From Clarireedia homoeocarpa (taxonomy: Eukaryota > Ascomycota > Leotiomycetes > Helotiales > Rutstroemiaceae), in NCBI GenBank assembly GCA_001465935.1, contig LNKV01000028.1:124001-188000 (forward strand): a DNA stretch of 64,000 bases, in the 5' to 3' direction. Positions 42,901 through 55,881 of this stretch are shown here, one piece after another. The position numbers and the translations under genes were made by a program. Every line of letters begins with the position of its first letter. Position 1 is the stretch's first letter. The notes beneath the pieces were generated by a model, which made no database searches, had not been told where the DNA came from, and worked only from the letters and a program-made list of their open reading frames with translations.

Positions 42901-45900
42901 TCGAGTGATGTAGCAGCTGCTCCAACACTCTGTTGTGCTTGCAATAAAGAATATGAAAGTCCACTCAAACTAAGCATTTCCAATGCTTTTACGAGCGACT
43001 GCGCATCCTTGCTGGCTCCTTGATCTCTTGATCTGATATGATTATCGTACTGTGCGCCTCTGAAAGCAAGACTTTTCGGACCATCCTTTTCGTACTCTAG
43101 TCGTGCCAATATCGTGCTGAGACTGGCTGGCTGTTGCACACCATAGTACAAATCTGGATCATCGATATTCTGGAAAATGGTAAGAAGAGTATCAGTTGGC
43201 AGCTCAGGTGCTTCCCCACCATCTCTCATCAATGACGAACGCGGAGATGATTTCACGGGTGTTGACTGATACTCTTCAACAAAAATCAGTGCTGTTTTGA
43301 ACATGCCACAACATATTGCCGCGGCTGCGGTTTTGAGATAATCTAGTTCCAGCCAGTGCAGCCTGTCTGCCGACGACCTTTCATGTGGTATCGGCTGTGT
43401 ACGTAAATATAGAATAGCGTTAACGAGCGCCTTCAAGTTGTTTTTGTCAACATTCTTGCACTTTGCAAACCAAGTCGCGAATGCCGTGGAAAGCTCTTTT
43501 CTGCCTACTTTCTGCACTTGAATGTCTGTAGAGAGAACGAGGTGAAGAACGAAGGGGAAAGCCTGATCGGCAAAATCCGGCACGTTTTCAAGAACTGGTG
43601 CTAGTGCGCATAAAATGGGGTCGTCAGGAACAGTATCAGCCAATGCGATCGATAAACCCCGCAGCCAATGTGGAAGAAGGATGGAGTCTTCTGACAGTTG
43701 ATCTTCGATGACCCTCGTGCCCTGCGCGGATTCTGGTGCCTCGCATGGTGGCACAGGATAAGGGTTCCAGGACGAGACTTCGAATACAGGAGCTGGCAAG
43801 TTTCGACGGCATATCTCCGCTATCTGATCATCAGATCGTGTAACAATATTGCGCAGGGCGGTCTCCGCAAGTCCTACCGCTGATTGATCATCTCCTAACA
43901 ACAATGATTGCAAAAGACTTACAATGCAAGCCCGCGAGGATAAATCAGACTTGGGGGATGAGACTAGTGCTTTCATCTTAGACAAAGTCGATTCTTGTAA
44001 GAGTTCCTGATGGACGTGCCCAGTGGCAGCAAAAGCCCTGCCAAGTATTCGCGCAGCCCAAGACAAATACTGTTTACTCACTGAGTTGCCTCGGCAGGAT
44101 TTCCATACCACTACCGCATTCGCTACGGCAGATTGGTCATCTCCGTATATGTCACTTCTGAATGAGCTAGGACACTCAAACTCGGAGCATAGCATACCCA
44201 ATGCAAGCTTGCGAGCAGGGGTGCTTAGCAATGCACCACCGCTCTTTTCATCTTCGAGCAATTGATCCAAGAGAGTGCTCTCAGTTGAGCCTTTTTCTGC
44301 ATTTCCGACCACTCGAATCTCGTTCGCTGAAGCCATAAGAGCTTTGAATCTGGAGTCCAATGACCCTACTAGGATGGGTGATTCATATTGAGAAGCGTAC
44401 TTGCTTATCCAGGAATGAAAATTTTGAGCTTTAGACAATGTTGCTTGGTGTTGACTTTCTTGGGTCGTGCTAGATTTGCTTTCTTGCATAAATGCACGTA
44501 GTGATCCTAACACGGAAAGAGTGATACTTGCTACAAACGATGGTGATCGTGTCAAATAGATAGTGCCTTGACTCAATAGGTATTGCAAAATACCCATGGA
44601 ATCATCTGCGCATTGGGGATCTGTGATGAATGGTCTTACAGAACGTAGAAGCATTTCCAAAGGATAACCCTGGGTTGCAGCATCCCCGGAAAGTGAGATG
44701 AGAACGCGAAGTTTTCGCAAGACAGAGCAAGCATGAAGTGAACCAAGGGCGGGATGTATAGTTCGCAACAAATTCCTGGCAATGAACGTAACTAAACTTG
44801 GAGTATACAAATTCTCGATTTCGTATTCGCTTCTTGCACATAAATGCTTGATTTCAAATGTCAGGTACTTGGCCTTGAAAGCAGGTTGTTGATTGGGCGG
44901 CAAGGTCAGTTCAGATGAGCTCAGGGACTTTATCTTTTCCATATTGTGCGCTGCATAGCTCATATTCTCATCTTTGGCGAAATACTTTTCTATCTGCTGC
45001 TCCTGGTCGATGACGTTGAAAAGGATGGAGAGTATCTCAACAAAATGGAGATTGACACATTCAAGAAATCGCTCTTGACCCAACCGTTTCTTCAAACGAG
45101 ACTCACCACTCTTACGGTTTCTGTCGCTGGATGGCGGCACACCAATGTCGCTAGCGATGCAATATGCCATAATCTTCGGGAAGCATTTCTGGAGTAATTG
45201 TGCATCGGAAGTCTGTAGCAGCTCAGCCAGATGTTCCAGGTCAGTATCTTGCCCTCGCATCATGAGAAGAGCGGCCGCTTCTTCTTGAGCAAATTCTATT
45301 AAGTCACGGAGGGTAGCGAAGCCGAAGATAAGGAATGGAATATCATCCATAACCTCAGCCTCGAGCCAAGTGTAGAGAATTTGCGGCGCGAACAATGCAA
45401 ACAGTTCCTTGGAATCCTTGACCGCAAGCGCCGATGAAATGTCCGATAGGCAGCGGGTGGCATGGTGGACAGAGTCCTGGATTCTCCCCGCCGTCTCGAA
45501 GAGGTGATAAATGCACCTTCGAAGCAATGTTGACCAACGAGAAGCGAGTTTTGCCAGTACATAGAGACGAAAAGCGATTCCTTCCAGGCCATTCGGATCT
45601 GATGGCAGAAGTTCAAGCACGTCCACGAAGATCTTGTCGTGTTCCTTGAGAGTGAAAAGGTCAAATATGTCCGAAATATTGTCCCCAATAAAGAATTTCG
45701 TCATAGGGCTACCCTTTTCCAATAACTCCAAGAGAATTGTGCGGGGGGATGACCTTGCTGGTGCAACTCCATAATTTTGATTGAAGTGTAAAAGTTTAAG
45801 AAGCAATCTTACGGTGCCCAGCTGGACCGCCGTGGAAGCAGTACCGTTGTGTAACTGGGATACTAACCAATCATAGAGCTTCTTTGCGTCAGCACCGAAA

Positions 45901-48900
45901 GAGCTGGCCTCGTCCATGGACCATACAGGTAAGAGTCCTGCAAGAACCTCCAGGCAAGCACACATAGCGATCTCACTAAAATTGAAGTCCTTGGAAGAGA
46001 GTATAAAGCCCATGCACTCTAGGAGGCGATGACTATCTGACGCATCAAGAATGAGATCGGACATGAGTACGTCCCTTATCAGTCCACGGCATGACAATAT
46101 CTCCCCTTCATTCATTGAGATGAAGTCGTCAATAAACTCAGAAGGGACTTTAGCACAATTCGGCAAAGACTCGCTCACAGCAGCGACTAACATCAAGCGC
46201 GCTGTAGTCTCAATATTAAATGTCGAAACACTCATGTCAAGGACCATGATCCGCCTTGGTATGTTCAAGTTCATCTCTGCCAAGGCTGATTGCTTCCGAT
46301 GCAAAGAGAAATCATCATCAATGTCCATAGGATCGCCATCATTGACTGCCGCAGCAGAGTCCGATACAAGACGGCGACGTTTCAACTCTCCTGCAGCAAC
46401 CGTCAGAAATCGTAAAAGCTGGGGATTCTGATCAAACACTCGAGTAAACTCGGTAGAGTTGCACTGGGGTATATAAGGTCGAAAAGCTTGCAACAGGGTG
46501 TCAGCAAATTCCTGTGTCCCTTCGAAGTCCCTCTCTTCAGCGCGCCTCAAAAACTCGAACAGCTCTTCGACGAGACTTTCAGCATCACCCTCTAATAGAT
46601 GCGATTGCTCCATGCTGGACTCGGCGAAATGAGGAAGCAGAAGTACTCCAATCAAGCAGGCATCGACCGAACCACGATAAGTGTCACTAGAGACCTGAGG
46701 CGAGCGTTCTGCATTATAACTTCGCCAAGTATGCACTAACTCGGAGAATTTTGTGTTTAGAAACTCGAAAATCAACTTTCTAATAGAATTAAAGTGAGTG
46801 TTATCTTGTCGAAAGACGATATCATCACTATTGGCGAATCCCGGGCAGGATTGACAAGACGAGGTGTTTTTAGATAATGGTTTCCTGTCTAACAATAAAA
46901 GATAACGAAGGACGTCTTGAGTGACTAAATGCTGTTGCCATGCCTGTACAAGTGGACCACCCGTCGTAAGATCATTAGAAGGCGGAGGTAGTCTTGAAAG
47001 ACTCAAGCTCGTGCGCAAGAGGGCCACAAAGTGGGACGGTTGGATATGAGCGCCATAACGAGCGACAAATAACCTATCAGCTTTGTATGCGTTAGACACT
47101 TTTCTGCATCGCAGGGCTACTTCTCTTACCCGGATTCCACTTCCCGAAAAGCCAGCGAACTACGTGCTGACATGCGGCCAAACTTGCACCAGGTGCTTCA
47201 CTAACATCGACCTGCAAGAAATGCATCATCATAGCGATTGAGGAGTCGCATAGAATCGGAGGCCCACTGATATCAGCAGCAGTGATGATTGCCTTCACAT
47301 TCTCCTCAATGTCACGATAAGCTACCAACGACTTGGCATGTAGAGAATGCAGTAGCAGAGCAGCCGCACGGCAAGTGATGGCGAAAGTAAGTGACTTAGT
47401 ACCACTGTGCCAAGGAAGTTTCCAATCTATCGAAGAGTCCAAGGCCGAGGACTGATAAGCGCAGCTGTAACAGGAATTCCATCAGATTCGTCAATACGAG
47501 AAGAAAAGTATAGTGCTCACCTTGCTATACTGATCAGGGCCCATGAAGCGATGTTACTACGTTTGTCTGAGGTGTAGCTTACCAAAAGTTCCAACAAGTC
47601 TCGAAGCGCAGAAGTGGGAAGATCGCAGCTTTGTAGTATGAATGGCAATATCTGTAGCCCAGCGAGTCTAGCACTTTGGTCGTTGGATCTGATGGAATCG
47701 AACAATCTTTCAGAAAATAGAGGAACACGCTGGCGCTTCCGTGGGTAATCATCAGACTCATATTCCATGTCGTCAGAGTTCATGTTTTTGTGCTCCTTGA
47801 TTCCTACCAGTCTTTCTAGAATAGAAATAGCTAACAATGTTGCCCAATTTCGTTCAGCAGTACGATTGTTGTTTGGCCGCAATCCAAATGAGTTAAGGCG
47901 AAAGGGTACGACGTTTGTCCATCCTGAGCTCACGTCTGAAAGTTCAAGGTCATCTAAATGGAGTTGATCACGATCTGCTCGGCGAGAATAATCTGTTCGC
48001 ATAGTATCGAGAAGCTCCTCCAGATTGGTATGCAGTTCATCATCTTCCGTTTCCTTAGCTTTAGTCTCTAAATGTAGATGAACGCGGTACAGGGTAATTA
48101 GCATCTCATCCCGCACGGAGTTGAGCATTTCGTCCTTAGCAACTGCTTTACCTTGCCACCAACGGCACATCAAAGGGAATAGCCCTTGACCTATTGATAA
48201 GCAAAAAGATGTATGATCTTCAGAACAGTTCAACAGAACTAGATTGATAACAGAAAAGGCCACTTGATGTAACTTGCCTACATTTGACGTCTGACATTGC
48301 AGCAATCGCATCATGGTGGTAGAAGCTCGCTCAAGAGTTGAGAACTCAACGTTACTGACGGAAGATAGGGCCAAGAAGAGAATTTGACACAGAAGAGAAT
48401 CCTCGGCATTCTGTCTGGATACCACCCCAGACCGATTTGGGGTGCTTTTAATAGTGGAAGAAGATATTACCAAAGAGGGAGGGCCACTTCCATGAGGAAA
48501 GTTATTGAAAGATTCTGCCACATCTGCATCATTACTTCCAATGGACAATTCGAGACTGTCAAGACAGAATTCCGTAATCTCAGCACGAATGTTCGATTTG
48601 AGACGCTCTGCAACGGGTGCTTGCTCAAGCAGTGCGACCAGCGATTTGAGATAGTCCTGGGCTATAAGTTTGAAGAACTCTCCGTCCGGTGTGGGAATCG
48701 TGTCAATGACATGAGCGACCAGCGCTTCTACAGTATTTCGCTTGAATTTGGATGCGCCAGCTTCAACGACAGCATAGATGGTAGTGGCGCATAGTTCCAA
48801 TTTTGATTCTGACTTTGCTCCTGACTTTGCTCCTGACTTTGCTCCTGACTTTGCTCCTCCAGACCTTTTTCCTTTCGCTGCAGCCAGATATTTGCGTTTC

Positions 48901-49257
48901 TCTTCAATAACAATCCCGAAGAGCACCTCGAATAATTTATGGTAGGTCCTGTCTGTTAATTTATCCCTGGTTATCATGTCAGGCTAGAACGATGGAGCTT
49001 AAAGAAGGCTGGCATACACATTATCGGCTTTATGAATGCCAGTGAAGATGGCTTTCAAATCTGCTTCGTGTTAATCATAGCTCGTGAAATTCCAGAGCAT
49101 TGCTGTAGTCACTAGTATTGACTTGCCTTTGAGAGGCTTCGTAAGATCCGCTTTGCTAGCTTCTAAGCTACCTGATGCCCTCTCAGTAACATGTCGCAAA
49201 GTCGAGTACAAACACATTACCTAGCACCTGTTTCAGATCAACCTCTGCAGGCGACAT
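39940..49257 (-). CDS. TEL1: Serine/threonine kinase Tel1 (ATM homologue)
   Basis: PI3-kinase-like checkpoint kinase that senses double-strand breaks and guards telomeres, recruited by the MRN complex. Exons: 49257-49228, 49181-49127, 49060-49018, 48966-47521, 47464-47130, 47080-42568, 42520-41065, 41010-40032, 39959-39940; 2958 aa. The short 5' exons, mainly the first donor, are the weakest part. The N-terminal TAN-like segment includes PLKDLKAIFTG and YHKLFEVLF. A long HEAT-like solenoid follows (WLFGKWNPADRLFVARYGAH in the middle), then the FAT region. The kinase domain has KGGNDDLRQD, GLGDRHGQNILLD and VHIDLGVAFE; the FATC end is SDERNLAVLYSGWAAYA. The last 20-nt exon is needed to restore the FATC tryptophan. 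Two introns begin with GC instead of GT. Head to head with nup192. Confidence 0.9.
42521..42567 (-). other. GC-AG intron in tel1 (FAT-side junction)
   Basis: Donor reads AG|GCAAGT and acceptor AATAG. Splicing here turns ...WMKTGR into RFDDISQMLSCR in frame, the expected Tel1 continuation. The nearest GT donor leads to an immediate stop. Confidence 0.75.
48795..48852 (-). repeat. 12-bp coding tandem repeat in tel1
   Basis: Four head-to-tail copies of a 12-nt unit (plus strand GACTTTGCTCCT) encode AKSG repeated, at about residues 82-94 of Tel1, in a loop after the first helices. Confidence 0.88.
49061..49126 (-). other. GC-AG intron near the tel1 5' end
   Basis: Donor AAAG|GCAAGT and acceptor AAGCAG. 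Joining gives TKPLKDLKAIFTGIHKADN, which fits the conserved Tel1 N-terminal helix; no GT donor nearby gives an open frame. Confidence 0.6.
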
Positions 49258-49777
49258 ATTGAGGCAGCTCGACGATCTCCAGCCTAAAAGCTCGATATAT
49301 CCCTAGCAGTCGCGATTAGAGGCGGCTGTCTTTGCGTTGCGTCGACTCGACGGCTCAAATTACTGCGACCATAACAAGTAGCTTGAGATTAAAAATGGAG
49401 GAACAGTATTAACGATCAAGCATATTGTATGCCGATTTGCATTCGTAAGGTCCGCGGAATTTCAAGACGTCACATCTGTCATGAAGGATGGTCTTGAGAT
49501 GAATTGTATGTAGCAACAATTTTTGGTGGTTCACGATTCGCGACGCGAATTTTCGTGTGGATGGATGAAAGAGCTCTAAAATTCAATCAAACACCGCTTG
49601 TACCATCAACAATTTTCTATGCGACAACAAAGTGGTTAACAACCACCACTCCACAATCTGCGATACAACTGCTGAGGATTTGCCTATGTAGAATCTTCAG
49701 CGCCATCCTCCTTAAGATCGACTAAGTTCAGGTCCTAATTCTTTGCTTACTCCAGAACCTTTACTTCCATCCTAAAA
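49258..49777. promoter_or_regulatory. Divergent promoter region of tel1 and nup192
   Basis: 520-bp gap between two divergent start codons. No gene and no specific site recognised; both promoters must lie here. Confidence 0.5.
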
Positions 49778-52700
49778 ATGACGGAACAACTGAATAGCTT
49801 GGATAGCTTGCAAGCTCTACATTCGGACCTGCTTGCATTATCAGACTCGCGCCTTTCGAACCTCGATCGACTAGCCGCCGAGCTCGAAGCTCACGTTGAA
49901 GCATTCCGTAGCCTTCTTGATCATAAACCCCGAAATGATCAGAGTCGCAAGAGCATCCAAACAGGTGTTTTACCTTCCCACATTTGGAAGTTTTCATGCC
50001 AATAGCTAACCGCAGACCTTTAGGGAAACTTGTGCGAGACGGCCAGGAATATGATATCAACGATCACTTTCAACAAGGCACCTTTCAACTAGCAGACGAA
50101 CTGAATCTTGACGAAATCGAGGCATCCCAAATATTTTTCGATGCGCAAGATGACGCCGACGCTACAGGACGCCCAGTTCTTTCGTGTGCCCTTATACGTT
50201 TCCATCAGCGCAGAAAAACACTGCTGGATTGTTTACGCCTTATACTCCAATTCCAAGGTGATGTTGATGAGAATCTAGCACAGGATGTAAAAGACTTTTT
50301 GGGGCAAATCATTAAGGACTTGATTCGGCTTCAAAATTCTGCAAATGGCCAAAATTTTATTCAGAAATGTCTGTCAGCCATGGGTGATATAAAAAAATGG
50401 CTTCAAAAGATATCCGATAAAATAAGCAGCGCATCAGTATTGGGGCAGACATCGCAGCCCGAGCAACTAGAAATTATGGAATATCAGCGTTCAAGTCTCG
50501 TCAAACAACACGAAATACTGGGCACCATTATTTTCCACCTAGTGAAAGCCAACCATGTGGTCCAGGGAGATTTTGATGTCCTGCTTGGAGCGCTGAAAAA
50601 GGCCGACAAGTACGATAATCTTCTAGGTGAGTACTCAACGTCAGACTCCTTGCTACATAATATGTCATATTCATAGTATCTGGTGTATTTCTGTACTAAT
50701 TGATTGTTATAGTCCATTACTTCGCGGCTTTGGGCGCTTGTATCTCACGATTTGGCTCGCCGGAGGGAGGTGCAACAATACAAGATGCCAGAGCATTGGA
50801 TAAAAGGTTCAGCGAGAAGACAGATTCAACTCCTTGGATGTTGGTCTATGTTCATGCAGCATTCCGAGCTTGGTGGCTGGCAGAATATAGCGGGTGGTAT
50901 GTGGAGCCACATGATGGGTTACCGTCGGGTGTGAATCTTGAAGAAGGTTAGCTAACGGCTTATTGTTTCGGTATTCCTGGAATCACTAACACAAATTTAG
51001 AGTCCAAACAGCGCTCACGGCAGTTTACTGAAGCGTTAAAAGACGGCGCCTTTGATTTCCTACTTTCACTTTCTGCTGATGTCAAATCTGTCGATTGGTA
51101 TGAGCCATCTCGTCACGGATTAAGATTATGGCTCCAGCGAAAGGCCCCAGTCTTGCTATCCGATTCTGTTGCATTCTCAAGTTTCTTTCAGGATGCTTTA
51201 ATGGAGCAATTGGAAACGTTCATTGAAAGCTTTATAACGAACCTACCTGATATCTTGAGAAAGTTGAGGATAGACGAAGATGAGCAGCGTCAATTGAGTC
51301 ATGAGCATGAGCATGATTTAGATCTAGAACGATTCTTAGTGATCATCTCTTATGCGTTTGAAGGTCGGCCTAAGGCAGCGCTCGAGGGGTTCTGGGACGT
51401 TCCGGATGGTGTATTGATCGGATTTATGCATTGGGCATCCCGACGCGCATCAACCCCCCTTGTTTCGGCATTTTGTGAGATGCTACAAGCTATTTCGGAA
51501 GATGAGGAGTGTGCTACTGCCGCTCATGAGTTTTTGCTTGATGAAAGCCCTCAGTCAGGGAAGATGAAGCGAACCCATGCTCTGACATGGAATCAGATAT
51601 TTAAGGAGCTAACTTACTTCACAAACAAACTTCGTGATCAACCACTGCCACAGGTCCAGTCTTATCGTCCTGGGAAACCAAGCACAGATCAAGCAGAACT
51701 AGAGCCTGAGTCTTATATAATGTTGGAGTCATATCTCCGTCTCATTTCACGACTTTGCTCAGAAAGTGCAGTGGCACGTCAGTACTTAATGCAACATTCG
51801 ACTTTCCAGCTAGCGGACATACTTTTTCAACTTGCAAGCAGCTCAATCCCATCTCGTTTTCGGGCATGTGCTTTCACGACGATACGCTCACTGCTTAGTA
51901 ACAAAACGAAACTAGCAGGAGAGTATCTATGGACAGCGCTCGACGTTTGGATATCAGGAGGTTATGCTCCTACTTCAGGCGCTCAAAGAAGTGCAGCTGC
52001 TCCGACTCTTTCCGCGCCTGAAGCAATCTTGCGCAAATTCGGGGCCGGTTTTGAGGAACCAGATGCATTTATTCGGTTACTCGATGCTCTCGTCTCGCCT
52101 TATGAGGAAGATGATGTTTTGCGAGACGGGCTGCCATTCCCTGAAGTACTAGGGGCATCTAGTCGCATGCCCGGGATTGATCCGTATGTTGACTTTGCAG
52201 TGGGTCAGGTTTTTGGTACAAAGATAACTGAAGTAACTGAACCAGCACAATTAAGACAGCTACAGTTGACATGCCTCAAATTCATTACAACTTGCCTGGA
52301 AACTTTCAATGAAGATCTCGTGATCTTCGCTAACAAATCCAACGTTTCAGTCGACACTGCGATAAAGACGACCGATTTGCAAACTTACGTCTTGTTACAT
52401 CCTTTCACCAGAGTAATGGAGTGGATGTTCAATTCCAGTGTGATGTCTGCGCTATTTGCTGCAATCAATCAAGACGTCAACGAGGTGGCCAATAGTGCTC
52501 CTGATACACCACTGGTCAGATGCCTTTTACAGGGCATACAAGCAGTTACGTTGATTATGGATCTTCAACCTACTTACCTGGACATAGTACGACCTGTCAT
52601 CAAACGTCAAGCCAACCATCGCCGCAGCCCGGTACCTAACGCCGCTTATGCCTCTTTCGAAGATGGCGTATTAAATCACCTAGCCATTATCCCAAACCTA

Positions 52701-55186
52701 GGACTTTACTGCAGTTCCGGGCACCCTGAACTGGTGATAGCATCATTGAAGTTGTTAGAAAAGCTTTCATCATCACCACGGCTTGCCCCAGTTCCAAATA
52801 CTGGCCTTGGCAGACGGATTGACCGCAGCAAGGCCATTGCAGCTTTAGAGGAGAACAATGCAGCTGAAGCTATTTCGCGCTCGCTTCTCACTGAAATCCA
52901 ATCCAAAATAGGAGATACTGAAGGCTCAGAATCTGTATCTTATATCATCAAAGTCCATATATTGGACTTTCTTATATCCTGTCTGGAAGCATCTCCAGGT
53001 CATACGACAATTGCACACTTACTCCTTGGATTTCAATGTCGAAATGATCAGATAGATGTTGATCCAGATAGTCCTTTCAGTCGTCGGATTTCGCTCTTCC
53101 ACTCGATCTTGACTTTGGCTGTAGATTTGCCCTTTGAAGATGATGTTGGCAGCGTGTCTTCATGGCTCGTCGCATTGAAGCACAAGTGCTTCCGCTTGCT
53201 CAGACAGCTCTGGCGCTCACCAGTATCATCGGATCTTACCATGATAGAAATGCGCTCTAGCAACACGCTTTTCGAGATGTTTATCAAGCAAACTCTGATT
53301 GGGTCGGACATGCTTTGGAATGGGCTGCATTTCGCTGCTCCACAATTTTTGACCACCCCGTCTGCTTCATGTCTCTCGGAATTCTTATACCAACGTGCCG
53401 CCGTGCTGCAGTACGCATCGGCTGAATTACACCAAGTAGCCCTCAGTCATTTGCCTTCGTTGAAACAGCGAATCTTCAGTACTTTACATGGCTCGACACT
53501 TGTCGATGATTGGGAGCAAGTGCCGAATTTCAGTGTCTTTGATCTATTTGATTTCATGGATATCCCAGTGCCTGAGTCAATTCGACTGCCAACTTTATCA
53601 TTCTTCAAGGATATAGACATTCGTGTCTGTCTAGAAATGCATGGTGACTTCCCAACCACAGTCAGCATTTTGAAGCTCGAAGAACTCCTCGTCCTACGAC
53701 GGGAAGAATTGTCGGCCAACAGGAGACTTGATGATCCGCAAGAACTGACAGTATTCAACAACCAAGCTCAAAACATGATTGATTTTTACGTCATCGATAA
53801 TCAGCTCAAGTGTCTTAAAGCATCTCGGCTCAAAGCACTCCAAGCATGGGTCCAGTTATTCCTGGTGATGATTGAAACTGCGGATAACGATGAGACTACC
53901 AAGATCACTTTTGTTTTACAGACATTACAAATTATTCTTCCCCGATTGGAAAACAACCTCGAAAATGGCCCAGAAGCGATGGAGCTGTCAAAGCTTACTA
54001 AAGCGCTTCTTTTCAGCCTGGATCCAAATTCTGATGCTTTCAAGAACGGAGACTTGGGACAAAATTTGAGCGACAGACTGTTCCATCTATTCGAGTTGTC
54101 TCTCAGAGCAATAACAGCCCTAGGCGCAAATGGTCCGTTGAAGGAAATCTTTTATGCTATCAGCTATCGCTATCTGACGGGTATGTCAGACATCGGAAAT
54201 GTAAGTGATCTCGATCAAGACGATGCAAAAACCTTGAACATCAGCGCACGTCGTACGAATCGCCGTACTCGGGGATCAGATATGCCTTTGATGACCGGTG
54301 TGCGGAGACGCCATAGTACGCAGACAATCAAACTCGCAGGTGACCGGTTGATTGATCAGATATGCGACGATGCGCTCGTTGGCGAACCAAACTGCAGGAT
54401 TGCAGGCTTGCTACTCCTTGGGGCTTTGGTGAAAATGGCTAAGCAGGAAAATTCGAACTACATGATCGAGTCTTTAGGTCGCCTAAATTTCATAACTATA
54501 TTGGTACATTCTATCGAGGAATTAGCCAACGCCTTGGATGAATTTATACGCGAAGGTAGGAGCGGCCCGCACATCCATATCTAGTAGTATACTAACAAGA
54601 ATTAGATGCATCTGTACTTTTAGCAGACTTCTATGCAAGACTAGCGCTCCTTGTTCACATTTCACAAAGTCGAGCTGGAGCTAGTGTCGTTCTAAACTCT
54701 GGGCTCTTCCATTCCATTCGTGTTTCAGGACTGTTCTCAGTAGATCCTGATTTGGACATTGGTAATTATTCATCCTATTAAGATTCATGTCCGCGTACTA
54801 ACACACCCTAGATGCCAATAACCCAGAAGCTGTAAGCAGACATTACAGTCTACTCGCCGCTATTCTGAGAGTTATATGTTCTACGCTCATAAGTCGAGGC
54901 TTAAATAATGAGCAAACACTTCAACAAGGACGGAAATTCCTAGCGGACAACAGAGCATCTATCCTCGCGGTGCTGAAAAGGTCGGCAGGACTTGGGACAG
55001 GAAATACGGCTGCAGAAGAAAGCATCGATGATATAGCTGACTCCTTCATGCTGCTCATGACGATCACTGACTTCGTTGATGTAAGTTTACATAGGCCTTG
55101 CTATTGTCGGAAACGAAACTAACATCAATGTATAGTTTGAAGAGAAGACCACTCATAAGCGCCCTTCTTTGAAATCCTTCACTTGA
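49778..55186 (+). CDS. NUP192: Nucleoporin Nup192 (NUP205 homologue)
   Basis: Scaffold nucleoporin of the inner ring of the nuclear pore complex. Exons 49778-49964, 50024-50626, 50713-50946, 51001-54555, 54606-54761, 54812-55080, 55136-55186; 1684 aa, all GT-AG and in frame. The N-terminus (SLDSLQALHSDLLAL, RLSNLDRLAAELEAHVEAFRSLLD) and DDADATGRPVLSCALIRFHQRRKTLLDCLRLIL match the fungal Nup192 start closely. The remainder is helical solenoid without motifs, including VYVHAAFRAWWLAEYSGWY (about residues 310-328). Length is in the usual range (about 1680-1760). No membrane segment. The protein ends in a basic tail (KTTHKRPSLKSFT). Confidence 0.92.
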
Positions 55187-55881
55187 GTAGATTGCATTTT
55201 GACTGGATAACTTGTATATTGGACTACAAGAATAAAACAAAAAGGAAAAGGGGTATGAAGAAAAAGGTAGAATTCGGCAACGGCTGGTGTAGCGCCTCAT
55301 ACATACTGCCACGACCAATGACCACCATGTTATTTTATTTGTAGTCAAGGAGATAAATTTGCTGCACCTTGAGATAATTCTCAATAGGAGCGGATCAGTG
55401 ATAGAAATAAAAGGCTCAAGCAAGAGAATATGTAATCTTACCATCTATCCCAATCATCGTATCGTGGGACGTGTGAGTGGTATGTCCCGCCAGTAACAGT
55501 AACTCCGACGCGGCCTTATCGTTATCGGCTTCCCGCGTCCCGATATTCTTACCGGGTACGGGTTCGCGTCATCGAATAGGAAATATGGCAAGGTAGCTCC
55601 GTGAAGCTTTCGGAGCACTAAATATTCAACAAAAGATTGACTGACCACCAAAGAATGCAAAAAGCAGCGCATCTGGAGAGTCCTTCATATCGACGTTAAT
55701 GCTGTGATCTGACACGTATTGAAGGAATGTACTTAGCTATCGCAGCAGCACGTACAGCATAATCGATAAAGAAGCCAATTCAGCAGGTGCCCGGTCTTTC
55801 GGCCACTAAAATCGTCCCCTCAATCACAAGCTTTGAAGACCGAAACCACCTCATTTGTTACCCACGAAATCCTCCAATTCA
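55187..55881. other. Intergenic between nup192 and cul4
   Basis: No gene seen. It holds the nup192 3' UTR and the cul4 promoter. A minus-strand open frame at 55454-55672 has no recognisable motif. Confidence 0.5.

Noticed and set aside
47099..47129. 31-nt intron in tel1 joining at 47098
   Set aside because: Too short for splicing; an acceptor at 47081 gives a 49-nt intron and the expected WNPADRLFVARYGAH reading.
53048..53761. Minus-strand open frames opposite nup192
   Set aside because: Shadow frames of a well-supported plus-strand exon.
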